From Trinickia terrae (lineage in GTDB: Bacteria; Pseudomonadota; Gammaproteobacteria; Burkholderiales; Burkholderiaceae), in assembly GCF_005144415.1 (NCBI RefSeq), contig NZ_SWJE01000025.1, forward strand, positions 1-64,000: DNA of 64,000 nucleotides, read 5' to 3'. The position numbers and the translations under genes were made by a program. Shown here one piece after another: positions 45,858 through 54,985 of this stretch (the stretch's first letter is position 1; the number at the start of each line of letters is the position of its first letter). The notes beneath the pieces are model-generated. The model saw only the letters and a list, made by a program, of their open reading frames with translations, was not told the origin of the DNA and searched no databases.

Positions 45858-46769
45858 TCACTCCAGCGCGCGCCGCCCCCCGATCCGCGAGGCGAACACG
45901 CGTTTCGCCAGGTCGAACGCAACCAGGTTCCCCACGACCACGAGCATCAATCCCAACACGGCCAGCGCGGACCATCGGTAGCCCTCGAACACGGTCGATA
46001 CGGCCAGCGCGACGATCGGAAACAGCACCGTGCAGTACGCGGCCCGCTCGGGCCCGATTCGCCCCACCAGCATCAGGTATGCGGTAAAGCCGATCACCGA
46101 GCCGGGCACCGCGAGGTACGCGAGCGCGCCGAGATAGCGCACGGAAAGCTCGGGCTCGAACGGCAGCCCCGCGAGCAGGCTGCCGACGGTCAGCACTGCC
46201 GCGCCGATCAGCATCGCCCAGCTGTTCGTGACGATCGGGTGCAAGCCCATCGACTGCATCCGGCTCGACAGCAGGTTGCCCGCGGAGAACGACATGGTCC
46301 CCATGAACGCAACGGCGAGGCCGAGCCACATCGCCTCGTCGCCCGCATGGCCGGCCATCTGCTGCGCGAACAGGCAGCCGATGCCCGCGAGCCCGAGCAA
46401 GGCGCCGGCGATCGCGCTCGCACGCAGCGGACGCCCCATGAACAGGCGGCCGTTGATCGAATTGAGCAGCGGCGCGGTCGAGAAGACCACGGCGACGAGG
46501 CCGCTCGGAACGATCCGCTCGGCATAGTAGAAGCACAGGAAGTTCACGCAGAAAAGCGTGAGGGCTTGCGCCGCCAGCAGCGGCCAGGCCGCGCGCGGCG
46601 GCAGGATCGGGCGGCGCATCGCGCGCAGCAGCGCGAACAGCACGAACGCGGCGCACCAGAAGCGCAGCGCGATCGACACCGGCGGCGCGACGACGCCGAG
46701 TTGCCATTTGATCGCGATCCAGGTGGTCCCCCAGATCAGCACGGTAACGACATAGAGCATCAGGTTCAT
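45858..46769 (-). CDS. EamA/DMT-family exporter
   Basis: A 303-residue inner-membrane protein with ten predicted helices in two EamA repeats. The first starts VLIWGTTWIAIKWQLG with the usual proline-rich APPVSIALRFW loop; the second begins near GTMSFSAGNLLSSRM. DMT transporters export small metabolites or amino acids; the substrate is not predictable. It is divergent from an AraC-family regulator across about 150 bp, a layout that often means the regulator controls the exporter. Confidence 0.9.
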   Translation of the reverse strand: MNLMLYVVTVLIWGTTWIAIKWQLGVVAPPVSIALRFWCAAFVLFALLRAMRRPILPPRAAWPLLAAQALTLFCVNFLCFYYAERIVPSGLVAVVFSTAPLLNSINGRLFMGRPLRASAIAGALLGLAGIGCLFAQQMAGHAGDEAMWLGLAVAFMGTMSFSAGNLLSSRMQSMGLHPIVTNSWAMLIGAAVLTVGSLLAGLPFEPELSVRYLGALAYLAVPGSVIGFTAYLMLVGRIGPERAAYCTVLFPIVALAVSTVFEGYRWSALAVLGLMLVVVGNLVAFDLAKRVFASRIGGRRALE

Positions 46770-46922
46770 GAGTCGAATGGGCGAGAAGGCGCGCGAAAGC
46801 CGCGCGATAGGCCGACTATGCGATCGGCGCGGCGCCGGTTCTTGTCCATCCTTGCGCTTTTATCCGGCTTGGCTATCCCCGCCCGGACGCAGGCCCCGTG
46901 CGGCCTCTATACTCAGGCCATC

Positions 46923-47873
46923 GTGCCACTCATTGCATCCACACCCGTGACGGTCTGCCCACCCGCCTCCACCACGCTCGACGCACACGCCGGCGCCTCT
47001 TTCGGCGTGCAGTCCGTCTGCCGCACGCTCGCCGACGCCAACGCGACGCTCGAGCGCTTCGCGTGGCTCGGCGACCAGCTCGCGATCGCGGTCTGGACGC
47101 GCGATATCGACGTGGCCGAGACCGCCTACGACCATCCCGGGCATCACACGCTCTCGTGCTACATCGACGGCGGCTACCGGACCGAGCGCCAGAAGATTCC
47201 AGGCCGCTTCGGCGCGCCGCAGCGGCTCTGCGCGCTGCCGGGCGACCACGAATCGCGCTGGTGGGTGCGCGGCCACATGCACTTCCTGCATCTGTATTTC
47301 CTGCCCGAGCATTTCACGCGCCGCGCGGTGCTCGAGCTCGATCGCGAGCCGCGCGAGCTGACGCTCGCCGACCGCACCTACTTCGAGGACCCGCGCATCG
47401 CCGCGCTGTGCCAATCGCTCGCGCAGCTGCCGTGGGACGGCATCGACGAACGCCTGCGCGCCAACGAAATCTCCCATGAAGTGCTGAGCCTTTTGCTGCG
47501 CGGCCAGTCGGTGCGCCGCGAGAACGCGGTCATCAAGGGCGGGCTCGCGGTATCGACGCGGCGCCGCCTGCGCGATTACATCGACGCCAACCTGACCGAA
47601 ACGCTGACGCTCGGCGAGCTGTCCAACGTCGCGTGCCTGTCGGAGTTTCATCTGGCGCGCATGTTCCGGACGTCGTTCGGCATGCCGCCGCATGCCTGGA
47701 TTGCGCAGCAGCGCATCGACCGCGCGCGCGGCCTGCTGCGAGCCACGGCGCTGCCGCTGGAGCAAGTCGCCGCGCTGTGCGGCTTCGCGAACGGCAGCCA
47801 CTTCAGCCATCGCTTCCGCGCGGCCGCCGGCGCGAGCCCGCTCGCTTACCGGCGGGCGATGACGCCTGCCTGA
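46923..47873 (+). CDS. AraC-family transcriptional regulator
   Basis: A 316-residue regulator. The N-terminal ligand/dimerisation part (residues 1-205) has no recognised family signature. The C-terminal double HTH covers about residues 215-312, with LTLGELSNVACLSEFHLARMF and LEQVAALCGFANGSHFSHRFR, the second being the classical AraC signature. GTG 46923 is preferred. An in-frame ATG at 46818 would put a signal-peptide-like segment in front of a cytoplasmic regulator, which is unlikely. It is divergent from the EamA exporter gene and probably controls it. Confidence 0.85.
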   Translation: MPLIASTPVTVCPPASTTLDAHAGASFGVQSVCRTLADANATLERFAWLGDQLAIAVWTRDIDVAETAYDHPGHHTLSCYIDGGYRTERQKIPGRFGAPQRLCALPGDHESRWWVRGHMHFLHLYFLPEHFTRRAVLELDREPRELTLADRTYFEDPRIAALCQSLAQLPWDGIDERLRANEISHEVLSLLLRGQSVRRENAVIKGGLAVSTRRRLRDYIDANLTETLTLGELSNVACLSEFHLARMFRTSFGMPPHAWIAQQRIDRARGLLRATALPLEQVAALCGFANGSHFSHRFRAAAGASPLAYRRAMTPA

Positions 47874-48152
47874 CTCGTCTCCCCTCGCTTCCATACCATT
47901 GGGCCATGACATCACGTTATGGCCGCTCCAACAATTCGTGCGTTGCCATTCCCTAAATGGCTTCGTATATTTTTTTCAAGCCCGCTGCCACTTGTCGCCG
48001 TCTTGCTGCACTGCCGCGCGCCGCGCTTGAGTCTTGCCTGACCGTCCAGCACGCCAGCCATTACATTTTGCGCGGCCGATCGGACGCCGCCGTGCGTCCC
48101 GGGCGCCAAGGGCCTTTTTGTCCACGTCAACTCGACCATCAGGACCGCCGCC

Positions 48153-49193
48153 GTGAAACCCATCCTCCGCCCCATCGTCTTGTCCGTCACGCTCGCCCTC
48201 GCCGGCACGAACGCGGCGCTCGCCGAAGGCAAGATCACCTTCGTGTCGCAAGGCGGCGTCTATCAGGAAGCGCAGACGAAGGCCATTCTCGATCCCGCCG
48301 CCAAAGCGCTCGGCATCACGATCAACCAGGACAGCGCCCCGGACGCGTGGCCGCAGATCAAGGCACAGGGCGCCGCCGGCAAGCCGATCTGGGACGTGGT
48401 CGACACGCCGACGTCGAACTGCCTGCGCGGCGGCCACGACGGCCTGCTCGAAAAGCTCGACTTCTCGAAGATGCCGAACGCCGCGGCGATGCCGGAGCAA
48501 TACCGCACGCCGTATTCGGTCGCCTACGAGTTCTATTCGACGGTGATCGCCTACAACAAGAAGACACTCAAGAAGGTCCCCAGCAGCTGGGCCGACTTCT
48601 GGAACGTCAAGGACTTCCCGGGCCAGCGCGCCTTGCGCAACGACCCGCAGACAGTGCTCGAAGCCGCCCTGCTCGCCGATGGCGTGCCGCGCGACAGGGT
48701 CTATCCGCTCGACGTCGACCGCGCGTTCAAGAAGCTCGCGCAGATCAAGCCCGACATCGCGGTGTGGTGGACCTCGGGCGGCCAGGCGGCGCAATTGCTG
48801 CACGACGGCGAAGTCGACATGGAGATGATCTGGAACGGCCGCGCGAGCGCCGTCATGAAGGACAACCCGGACATCGCCTTCACGTACAACGACGGCATCC
48901 TGCAGAACACACAGCTGTGCATCCTGAAGAACGCGCCGAACCTGAGCACCGCGGTGCAGTTCGTCAACACGGCGGTCTCGCCCGAGCTGCAGGCGAACCT
49001 GCCGCTCTATATCGACTACGGTCCCGGCAACCCGGCCGCCTACAAGACCGGCAAGATATCGTCCCAGCGCGCCGCGCAACTGCCGAGCTCCCCGCAGAAC
49101 GCGACCAGGCAGGTGCTGATGCAGGAGGAATGGTGGGCGTCGCCGGCCGGCATCGATGCGAAGGCGCGCTGGCTGAAGTTCATGCAGCAGTGA
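48153..49193 (+). CDS. ABC transporter substrate-binding protein, PotD/polyamine type
   Basis: A 346-residue periplasmic binding protein. The signal peptide is about residues 1-24 (cleavage after NAALA). The start of the mature chain, EGKITFVSQGGVYQEAQTKA, and the block PDAWPQIKAQGAAGKPIWDVVD fit the spermidine/putrescine-binding class; PYSVAYEFYSTVIAYNKKTL is the hinge region. The start is a GTG, weakly served by AGGACC. Its ABC permeases and ATPase are encoded on the opposite strand at 51.0-52.7 and 55.0-56.1 kb rather than in one operon. The GMC oxidase gene follows 61 bp downstream. Confidence 0.85.
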   Translation: MKPILRPIVLSVTLALAGTNAALAEGKITFVSQGGVYQEAQTKAILDPAAKALGITINQDSAPDAWPQIKAQGAAGKPIWDVVDTPTSNCLRGGHDGLLEKLDFSKMPNAAAMPEQYRTPYSVAYEFYSTVIAYNKKTLKKVPSSWADFWNVKDFPGQRALRNDPQTVLEAALLADGVPRDRVYPLDVDRAFKKLAQIKPDIAVWWTSGGQAAQLLHDGEVDMEMIWNGRASAVMKDNPDIAFTYNDGILQNTQLCILKNAPNLSTAVQFVNTAVSPELQANLPLYIDYGPGNPAAYKTGKISSQRAAQLPSSPQNATRQVLMQEEWWASPAGIDAKARWLKFMQQ

Positions 49194-49254
49194 GCCCAAG
49201 GAAGCCGCGCGTTGCGCGCGCGGCCAATCTTCTTCCCGCAGCCTTCATCGCGAC

Positions 49255-50985
49255 GTGATCGACTACCTCATCCTCGGCGGCGGATCGGCAGGATGCGTGC
49301 TGGCGGCCCGCCTCTCCGAAGAGGCCGGCAAAACCGTATGCCTCGTCGAAGCCGGACGCGACATCTCGCGCGCGACGATGCCGGACGCCATTCGCAGCCG
49401 CTACCCGGGCCGCGCCTATCTCGACACGAACAACATCTGGAAGCGCCTCGCCGCGCGCATGAGCGCCATCGCGCCGCCGCGGCGCTATGAGCAGGCGCGC
49501 ATCCTCGGCGGCGGCTCGGCGATCAACGCGCTGATGGCCAACCGCGGCGCACCCGCCGATTACGACGAGTGGGAAGCGCTCGGCGCGCGCGGGTGGAGCT
49601 GGGCGGCATGCCTGCCGTACTTCCGCAAGCTCGAAAGCGACTGCGACTTCGACGGCGAGCTGCACGGCCAGGCGGGACCGGTGCGGATACGCCGCACGGA
49701 ACGGCCGCGCATTTCGCCGTTCGTGCGATCCGTGCTCGACGCGCTCGAGCGGCTCGGCCATCCGCACCGAGCCGACCAGAACGGGCCGTGGGAGGACGGC
49801 ACGTTCATCGGCGCAATCGCCGTCAGCGAAGCGGGCGAGCGGATTCCGACCTCGGTCGCCTACCTCACCGGCGCGGTTCGCCAGCGCGCGAACCTCAGCC
49901 TGCGCACGGGCGTGCTCGTCGAGCGCGTGCTGTGCGACGGCGCGCGCGCCGCCGGTGCGCGCCTCGTCCTGCCGGACGGCCGGCGCGAAGACGTGCGCGC
50001 GAAGCAGGTGATCGTCTGCGCCGGCGCGATCCACAGCCCGGCGATCCTGTTGCGCAGCGGCATCGGGCCGGCCCGGGACCTGGACGCGCTCGGCATTCCC
50101 GTCGTGGCCGACGTCCCCGGCGTCGGCGGCAACCTGATGGAGCATCCGTCGATTGCCGTCTCCGCGTTCCTGCCGAAAGCGGCGCGCACGCCGTTTCCCG
50201 CCGAGCATCACGAGCAGGCGATCGTGCGCTTCTCGTCGCGTCTGCCGGACACCGCGCCGGGCGACATGCACGGCGCGATCCTGTCTCGCTCGGGCTGGCA
50301 TTCGATCGGCTACCGCCTCGGGACGATCTTCTTCTGGGTCAACAAATCGTATTCGCGCGGCCGGCTCACGCTCGCCTCGACCGATCCGTCCGACGAACCC
50401 GTCGTCGAGTTCGACATGCTGTCCGATCCGCGCGATCTCGCAAGGCTCAAGGAGGCGGTTCGCTTCGGCGCGCAAACGCTGCGCGCGATTCCCGCGCTGA
50501 CACAACATGACGGCGCCGTCTTTCCGTCGAGCTATTCGCCGCGCGTCGCCAAGGTGGCCGTACCGGGCCTCGCCAACGCGCTCCAGCGCGGGCTCTTGAG
50601 CGCGCTGCTCGATATCGCCGGCCCGTTGCGCGGATGGCTGATCCGAACCGTCGTCACACAGGGTGTGACGCTCGAGCGCCTGCTCGCCGACGATGAAGCG
50701 CTGACGCATTTCGTGCGACGCTCGGTCGGCTGCACCTGGCACGCGTCGGGCACCTGCCGGATGGGCGCGGCCGGCGACCCGCTCGCGGTCGCCGACGCGA
50801 GCGGCGCCGTGCGCGGCGTGACGGGCCTGCGGGTCTGCGACGCATCGCTGATGCCGTCGATTCCGTGCGCGAACACCAACGTCCCGACGATCATGATCGC
50901 CGAGCGCATCGCCGACATGATCCGCGCCGAAGCGGGCGCCGGCCTCGAAGCCGGCCAGGCGCAGCAGCAGCAGCAGCAGCAGTAA
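49255..50985 (+). CDS. GMC-family FAD oxidoreductase (choline-dehydrogenase-like)
   Basis: A 576-residue flavoprotein. The N-terminal dinucleotide motif is LILGGGSAGCVLAARLSE, the GMC signature 1 region is GGGSAINALMANRGAPADYDEW, and signature 2 is GAIHSPAILLRSGIGPA. The probable catalytic His496 is in WHASGTCRM, with Asn540 in ANTNVPTIM. GMC enzymes oxidise alcohols such as choline, sugars or hydroxy-amines; the nearby polyamine-type transporter hints at an amino-alcohol. It starts at GTG and ends in a seven-glutamine tail encoded by pure CAG repeats, which has no structural role in the family. Confidence 0.88.
   Translation: MIDYLILGGGSAGCVLAARLSEEAGKTVCLVEAGRDISRATMPDAIRSRYPGRAYLDTNNIWKRLAARMSAIAPPRRYEQARILGGGSAINALMANRGAPADYDEWEALGARGWSWAACLPYFRKLESDCDFDGELHGQAGPVRIRRTERPRISPFVRSVLDALERLGHPHRADQNGPWEDGTFIGAIAVSEAGERIPTSVAYLTGAVRQRANLSLRTGVLVERVLCDGARAAGARLVLPDGRREDVRAKQVIVCAGAIHSPAILLRSGIGPARDLDALGIPVVADVPGVGGNLMEHPSIAVSAFLPKAARTPFPAEHHEQAIVRFSSRLPDTAPGDMHGAILSRSGWHSIGYRLGTIFFWVNKSYSRGRLTLASTDPSDEPVVEFDMLSDPRDLARLKEAVRFGAQTLRAIPALTQHDGAVFPSSYSPRVAKVAVPGLANALQRGLLSALLDIAGPLRGWLIRTVVTQGVTLERLLADDEALTHFVRRSVGCTWHASGTCRMGAAGDPLAVADASGAVRGVTGLRVCDASLMPSIPCANTNVPTIMIAERIADMIRAEAGAGLEAGQAQQQQQQQ
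50962..50982 (+). repeat. CAG trinucleotide repeat, seven units
   Basis: Seven uninterrupted CAG codons immediately before the TAA stop of the GMC oxidoreductase gene encode a polyglutamine tail. Length changes by whole units would alter only tail length, not frame. Confidence 0.95.
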
Positions 50986-51009
50986 GCGCGAGCCTGGCGC
51001 AACCCACGC

Positions 51010-51819
51010 TCAAGCCCGCACCGCCGCCCCCTTCGACTTCCGGCTCACCGCCACCACCAGGATCAGGCACAGTGTCAGCGCGGTCAGCATCGTGCTGACC
51101 GCCGCGATCGTCGGATCGATCTCGTCGCGCAGCGTGACGAACATCCGCTTGGTGAGCGTCTGGTTGTCGCCGCCCGAGATGAAGAGCGCGACCACCGTTT
51201 CGTCGAGCGCCTGAATGAACACGAACACCGCGCCTGCGATCACGCTCGACTTGATCTGCGGCAGCGTCACCGTCATGAAGCTGCGCAAACGGTTCATGCC
51301 GAGGCTGCGCGCGACCATCTCCTGGGTCGGATCGAAGGTCCGCAGGTCCGCGCCGACCGAGATCAGCACGTAAGGCAGCCCGAGCATCGTATCGGCGACG
51401 ATGAGGCCCGGCAGGCTGTTGACGACGCCGGTCTTCGCATAGACGAAGAACACGCCGACCGCGACGATGATGATCGGCACCATCAGCGGCAGCATCAGCA
51501 GCGTGCGCAGGCGGCGCATGAAGCGGTGCTTGCCGTTCTGGATCGCGTAGGCCGCAGCGATGCCGAGCGGCGTCGCGAAGAGCGTCGCGAACGCCGACAC
51601 GGTGAACGATGTCTTCGCCGCCTCGATCCACTCGGGGTTGCCGAAGAACGAGCCGTACCAGCGCAGCGAATAGGCGGGCGGCGGGAACGTCATGAAGCGC
51701 GTGTCGGAGAACGAGATCGGCACGACGATCAGCACCGGCAGCATCAGGAACGCGAGGATCAGGACGACTGCCGCGCCGAGCGCGATGCGTCCGAACGGGA
51801 TCGGCTTCATGCTGTTCAT
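51010..51819 (-). CDS. ABC transporter permease, PotC type
   Basis: A 269-residue inner-membrane permease with about six helices. The EAA loop, which contacts the ATPase, reads EMVARSLGMNRLRSFMTVTLPQI. The N-terminal VLILAFLMLPVLIVVPISFSD segment and FPPPAYSLRWYGSFF are typical of PotC/PotI permeases. Its start overlaps the stop of the upstream permease gene by four bases (ATGA), so the two are translated together. It converges with the GMC gene, with 24 bp between stops. Confidence 0.92.
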   Translation of the reverse strand: MNSMKPIPFGRIALGAAVVLILAFLMLPVLIVVPISFSDTRFMTFPPPAYSLRWYGSFFGNPEWIEAAKTSFTVSAFATLFATPLGIAAAYAIQNGKHRFMRRLRTLLMLPLMVPIIIVAVGVFFVYAKTGVVNSLPGLIVADTMLGLPYVLISVGADLRTFDPTQEMVARSLGMNRLRSFMTVTLPQIKSSVIAGAVFVFIQALDETVVALFISGGDNQTLTKRMFVTLRDEIDPTIAAVSTMLTALTLCLILVVAVSRKSKGAAVRA

Positions 51820-52724
51820 TTCGCCCCCAGGGTCTTTTCGAGCGGCACGAAGCGGCTCGCGAGATAGAAGACCGCGAACACGCAGACGAGCAGCACGAGG
51901 CTCACCGAGCTCGCCGCGCCCCAGCTGTTGTAGATCTCGACGTTGCGGCTCACCACCATCGATACCATGATCGACTTGCCGCCGCCCATCAGCTCCGGCG
52001 TGATGTAGAAGCCGAGGCACAGCACGAAGACGAGCGTGACGCCAGCGAGCACGCCGCTCATGGAGAGCGGCAGGAACACGCGCAGGAACACGTGCGAAGG
52101 CGAGCCGCCGAGGCTCGCACCCGCTTGCATCAGGTTCGCCGGGATCTTCTGCATCGCCGAGTAGAGCGGCAGCACCATGAACGGCAGCAGGATGTGCACC
52201 ATCGCGATGACGGTGCCGAGCTGGTTGTAGGCGAGCTGCAGCGGCGTATCGACGATGCCGAGCGACATCAGCGTCTTGTTGACGAGGCCCGTGCGCTGCA
52301 GCAGCACGAGCCAGGCGTAGGTACGCACGAGCACGCTGGTCCAGAACGGCAGCACCACCATCCCGAGAATCAGCGAGCCGGCTCGCGGCGAGCACGACGC
52401 CGCGAAGTACGCGACCGGATAGCCGAGCAGCAGCGTCACTCCCGTGACGATGAAGCTCAGCTTGAACGTCAGCAGGAACGTGTCGAGGTAGGTGCCGGTG
52501 AAGATGCGCCGGTAGTTCGCGAGCGTGAAGACGCCGTCGTGATAGACCGACTGCCACGACAGCCAGCCGAGCGGCACGATCAAGAGCACGACGATCACGG
52601 CAAGCGCGGGCGCCAGCAGGAACAGCATCTTGCGATCCTCGCGCCGCTGATATTGCGCCGCGTGATCGGGCGCGACAGCGTGCATCGAAGCCCATCCATG
52701 TAAAGGCCGGTTGATTGTCGGCAT
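51816..52724 (-). CDS. ABC transporter permease, PotB type
   Basis: A 302-residue permease with about six helices: LFLLAPALAVIVVLLIVPLGWLS, LSFIVTGVTLLLGYPVAYF and others. The ATPase-contact EAA loop is MQAGASLGGSPSHVFLRVFLPLS. The ATG at 52724 is used, with GGGAGG four bases further upstream; a tandem ATG at 52727 is too close to that site. Between this gene and the upstream oxidase gene lies a palindromic repeat, which could lower or modulate read-through within the operon. Confidence 0.9.
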   Translation of the reverse strand: MPTINRPLHGWASMHAVAPDHAAQYQRREDRKMLFLLAPALAVIVVLLIVPLGWLSWQSVYHDGVFTLANYRRIFTGTYLDTFLLTFKLSFIVTGVTLLLGYPVAYFAASCSPRAGSLILGMVVLPFWTSVLVRTYAWLVLLQRTGLVNKTLMSLGIVDTPLQLAYNQLGTVIAMVHILLPFMVLPLYSAMQKIPANLMQAGASLGGSPSHVFLRVFLPLSMSGVLAGVTLVFVLCLGFYITPELMGGGKSIMVSMVVSRNVEIYNSWGAASSVSLVLLVCVFAVFYLASRFVPLEKTLGAK

Positions 52725-52739
52725 CATGCCTCCCGTGTC

Positions 52740-52773
52740 GGCCAGAGTTAGCGCCTTAGCGCTTACTCTGGCC
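52740..52773. repeat. Dispersed palindromic repeat, copy 3
   Basis: The reverse orientation of the family, core AGCGCCTTAGCGCTTACTC. Here the palindrome extends outward to GGCCA and TGGCC flanks, 34 bp in all. It sits between the oxidase and PotB-type permease genes, 15 bp before the permease start. Confidence 0.88.
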
Positions 52774-52856
52774 CCATGCAAAGCCGAGGGCCGCCCCAAG
52801 GGAGGCATGGGCCCCCTCCGGGGGCAGCGAACGATAGTGAGCGTGGGGGTGGTTCA

Positions 52857-54161
52857 TCATGCCCCCATCGCGTCGAGGATCTTGTACCACGCGGCGACGA
52901 CGCGTACGCCCGGCGCGCGCAGCGAATGAAACGGCACGGGCTTGAGCCCGCGTTGCGCGAGGAGCGCGAGCTCGGGCTTCTCGCCGAGCGCGAGCGCCGC
53001 CGCGTGCTGGCCGAGCAGGCTCGCCATCGCGACGCCCGCGCCGTTGTAGCCGAGGCAGAAGGTCGTGCGCTCGTCGCTGCGGCCGACGCGCGGCAACGCG
53101 TTGAACGTCATGCCGACGTAGCCGGACCAGCCGTACTCGACGCGCACGCCGGCCAGCTCGGGAAAGAGCGCCACCATCGCGCGCCGCAGCGCGTCGAGGC
53201 CCGCGGTCTGTCCTTCCTTGCCGAACGCGTCGCGGCCGCCGAACAGCATGCGGCCATCGACCTTGCGAAACCATTTCATCATGCGCCGCGTTTCGGTGTA
53301 ACTGCGGCGCTCGACCATCAGCTTCGCGTCGAGCTCGGCGGGCAGCCGCTCGGTCGCGATCATCGCGCTGCGGAACGGCACGAGCTCGCGCGTGAACGGC
53401 GAGGTCGCCGCCGTGAGATTCGAGTAGGCATTGGTCGCGACGATCACCTGGTTCGCGCGCACGGTGCCGCGCGAAGTGCGCAGCATGACGCCCCAGTGGC
53501 CCGGGGCGCGGTGCATGTCGAGCACAGGCGACGATTCGTAGATCTCGGCGCCGCGCCTCACCAGCCCGGCCGCGAGCCCGCGCACGTATTCGAGCGGCAG
53601 GATGGTGCCCGCGTCCGCGCTCAGCACGCCGCCGACGAAGCCGTTCGAGCCGGTCTCGCGCGTGACTTCGGCGCGCGACTGCACGGTCATCGAGCGGTCG
53701 CCGAGCGCCGTGCGCACCCAGTCGGCCTCGGACTTGATGCTCTCCAACGCACGTTCCGTATGCGCGCAACGCAGGCTGCCCGTGTGCTCGAACTGCGCGC
53801 GGCCGATGTCGAACTCGTCGATCAGCTGCTCGACGGCGCGCACGCCGTCATGGGCGAGCCTGTGCATCGTCTTCGCCGTATCGAGGCCGTGCAGCCGCGC
53901 GATCAGCGGAAACGACAAGCGGAACTTCGACGACACCACGCCGCCGTTGCGCCCGCTCGCGCCCCAGCCGATCTCGCCCGCGTCGAGCACGATCGAGCCG
54001 ATACCGCGCTTTTGCAGCGCATAGGCAGCGGCGAGGCCCGTGTAGCCCGCGCCGACGATCGCGACCTCGGTCACGAGGTCGCGATCGAGCGGCGCGCCCA
54101 TGCTGACCCTCTGCTCCAGCGGGCCGGCCATCGCTCTCCACAGTGACGGCGCGTCTTGCAT
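52857..54161 (-). CDS. FAD-dependent amine oxidoreductase (PuuB/DAO family)
   Basis: A 434-residue flavoenzyme of the D-amino-acid-oxidase-like class. The FAD motif is VAIVGAGYTGLAAAYALQKRG (about 33-53), followed by GWGASGRNGG. The GYNGAGVAMASLLGQ block close to the C-terminus closes the FAD site. The closest known relatives by layout are gamma-glutamylputrescine oxidases and related amine or amino-acid oxidases. AAGGAG precedes the ATG. It lies between the HAD and permease genes, consistent with oxidation of the imported amine. Confidence 0.88.
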   Translation of the reverse strand: MQDAPSLWRAMAGPLEQRVSMGAPLDRDLVTEVAIVGAGYTGLAAAYALQKRGIGSIVLDAGEIGWGASGRNGGVVSSKFRLSFPLIARLHGLDTAKTMHRLAHDGVRAVEQLIDEFDIGRAQFEHTGSLRCAHTERALESIKSEADWVRTALGDRSMTVQSRAEVTRETGSNGFVGGVLSADAGTILPLEYVRGLAAGLVRRGAEIYESSPVLDMHRAPGHWGVMLRTSRGTVRANQVIVATNAYSNLTAATSPFTRELVPFRSAMIATERLPAELDAKLMVERRSYTETRRMMKWFRKVDGRMLFGGRDAFGKEGQTAGLDALRRAMVALFPELAGVRVEYGWSGYVGMTFNALPRVGRSDERTTFCLGYNGAGVAMASLLGQHAAALALGEKPELALLAQRGLKPVPFHSLRAPGVRVVAAWYKILDAMGA

Positions 54162-54196
54162 CGCTCGTCGTCTCCTTTGTTATCGCCGGCCCAGGC

Positions 54197-54907
54197 CTAC
54201 GCCGCGCGCGTTTCGGCTTCGACCGCGTCGGCCAGCGCGCCGAGCGTCGCGAACGTGAAGGTCGGCGCCGTCACCGCCTCGGGCGTCGGCGTCGCACCAA
54301 AGCCTTTCAGGCCCTGGCGGCGCTCGATCCAGCAGGTCGCGTAGCCGAGCTGCGTCGCCACGCCGATGTCGTGGTACTGGCTCTGCGCCGTGTGCAGGAT
54401 CTCGCGGAACTTGTAGCCGAACGCCGACTGGCGCCCGGCGTTGTAGGCGAAGAAGCGCGGATCGGGCTTGGCAACGCCGGTCTCGTCGCAGCAGACGCTG
54501 TCGTCGAACGGATCGCCGAGCGTGTGCGCGTAGGCGGACAGCGCGACGCGGTCGGCGTTCGTCATCGCCACGAGACGGAAATGCTTGCGCAGGCGCTTCA
54601 AGGCGTCGACCGAGTCCTTGAACGCCGGCCAGTCGAGCACGTCGCGCTGGAAGGCTGCGGCGCTCGTATCGTCGGCGGGCAGGTCGAGCTCCTTCGCGAG
54701 CGACTTGTAGACGTCCGCCATTGCCCGGCTCGAGCGGCCCGGGAACGCCGCGCGGCCGCGCATGTAGGGCTCGAAGATCTGGTCGTCGGCGAGGTTTTTG
54801 GCGGCCGCGCCGCCCAGGCGCCGCACCGAGGCGAGCAGGCCGGTTTCGAAATCGATCAGCGTGCCCACCACGTCGAACGTCAGAACCTTGAAGTCAGTCA
54901 GTTTCAT
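54197..54907 (-). CDS. HAD-superfamily hydrolase, haloacid-dehalogenase type II-like
   Basis: A 236-residue cytoplasmic HAD protein. Motif I is TFDVVGTLIDF, motif II Thr/Ser is in VAMTNADR, motif III Lys/Pro is in GVAKPDPRFF, and the C-terminal AQSQYHDIGVATQLG region matches type II dehalogenases. The second acidic residue of motif I (phosphatases have DxD) is absent, as in dehalogenases. The substrate is unknown. ATG 54907 follows AGGATCAC. A second HAD gene (62356) sits beside a second PuuB-like gene, so this pairing recurs. Confidence 0.87.
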   Translation of the reverse strand: MKLTDFKVLTFDVVGTLIDFETGLLASVRRLGGAAAKNLADDQIFEPYMRGRAAFPGRSSRAMADVYKSLAKELDLPADDTSAAAFQRDVLDWPAFKDSVDALKRLRKHFRLVAMTNADRVALSAYAHTLGDPFDDSVCCDETGVAKPDPRFFAYNAGRQSAFGYKFREILHTAQSQYHDIGVATQLGYATCWIERRQGLKGFGATPTPEAVTAPTFTFATLGALADAVEAETRAA

Positions 54908-54985
54908 CTTTAGTGATCCTATGAGTTGAATCAGGAGTTTCGATGGAAGAATCAGCGCCCGCTTCATGGCAGGCATCGCGGAAAT

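Noticed and set aside
46818-46922. Signal peptide on the AraC regulator
   Set aside because: A longer start gives a secretion-like segment, but a DNA-binding regulator should be cytoplasmic; the downstream GTG is more likely.
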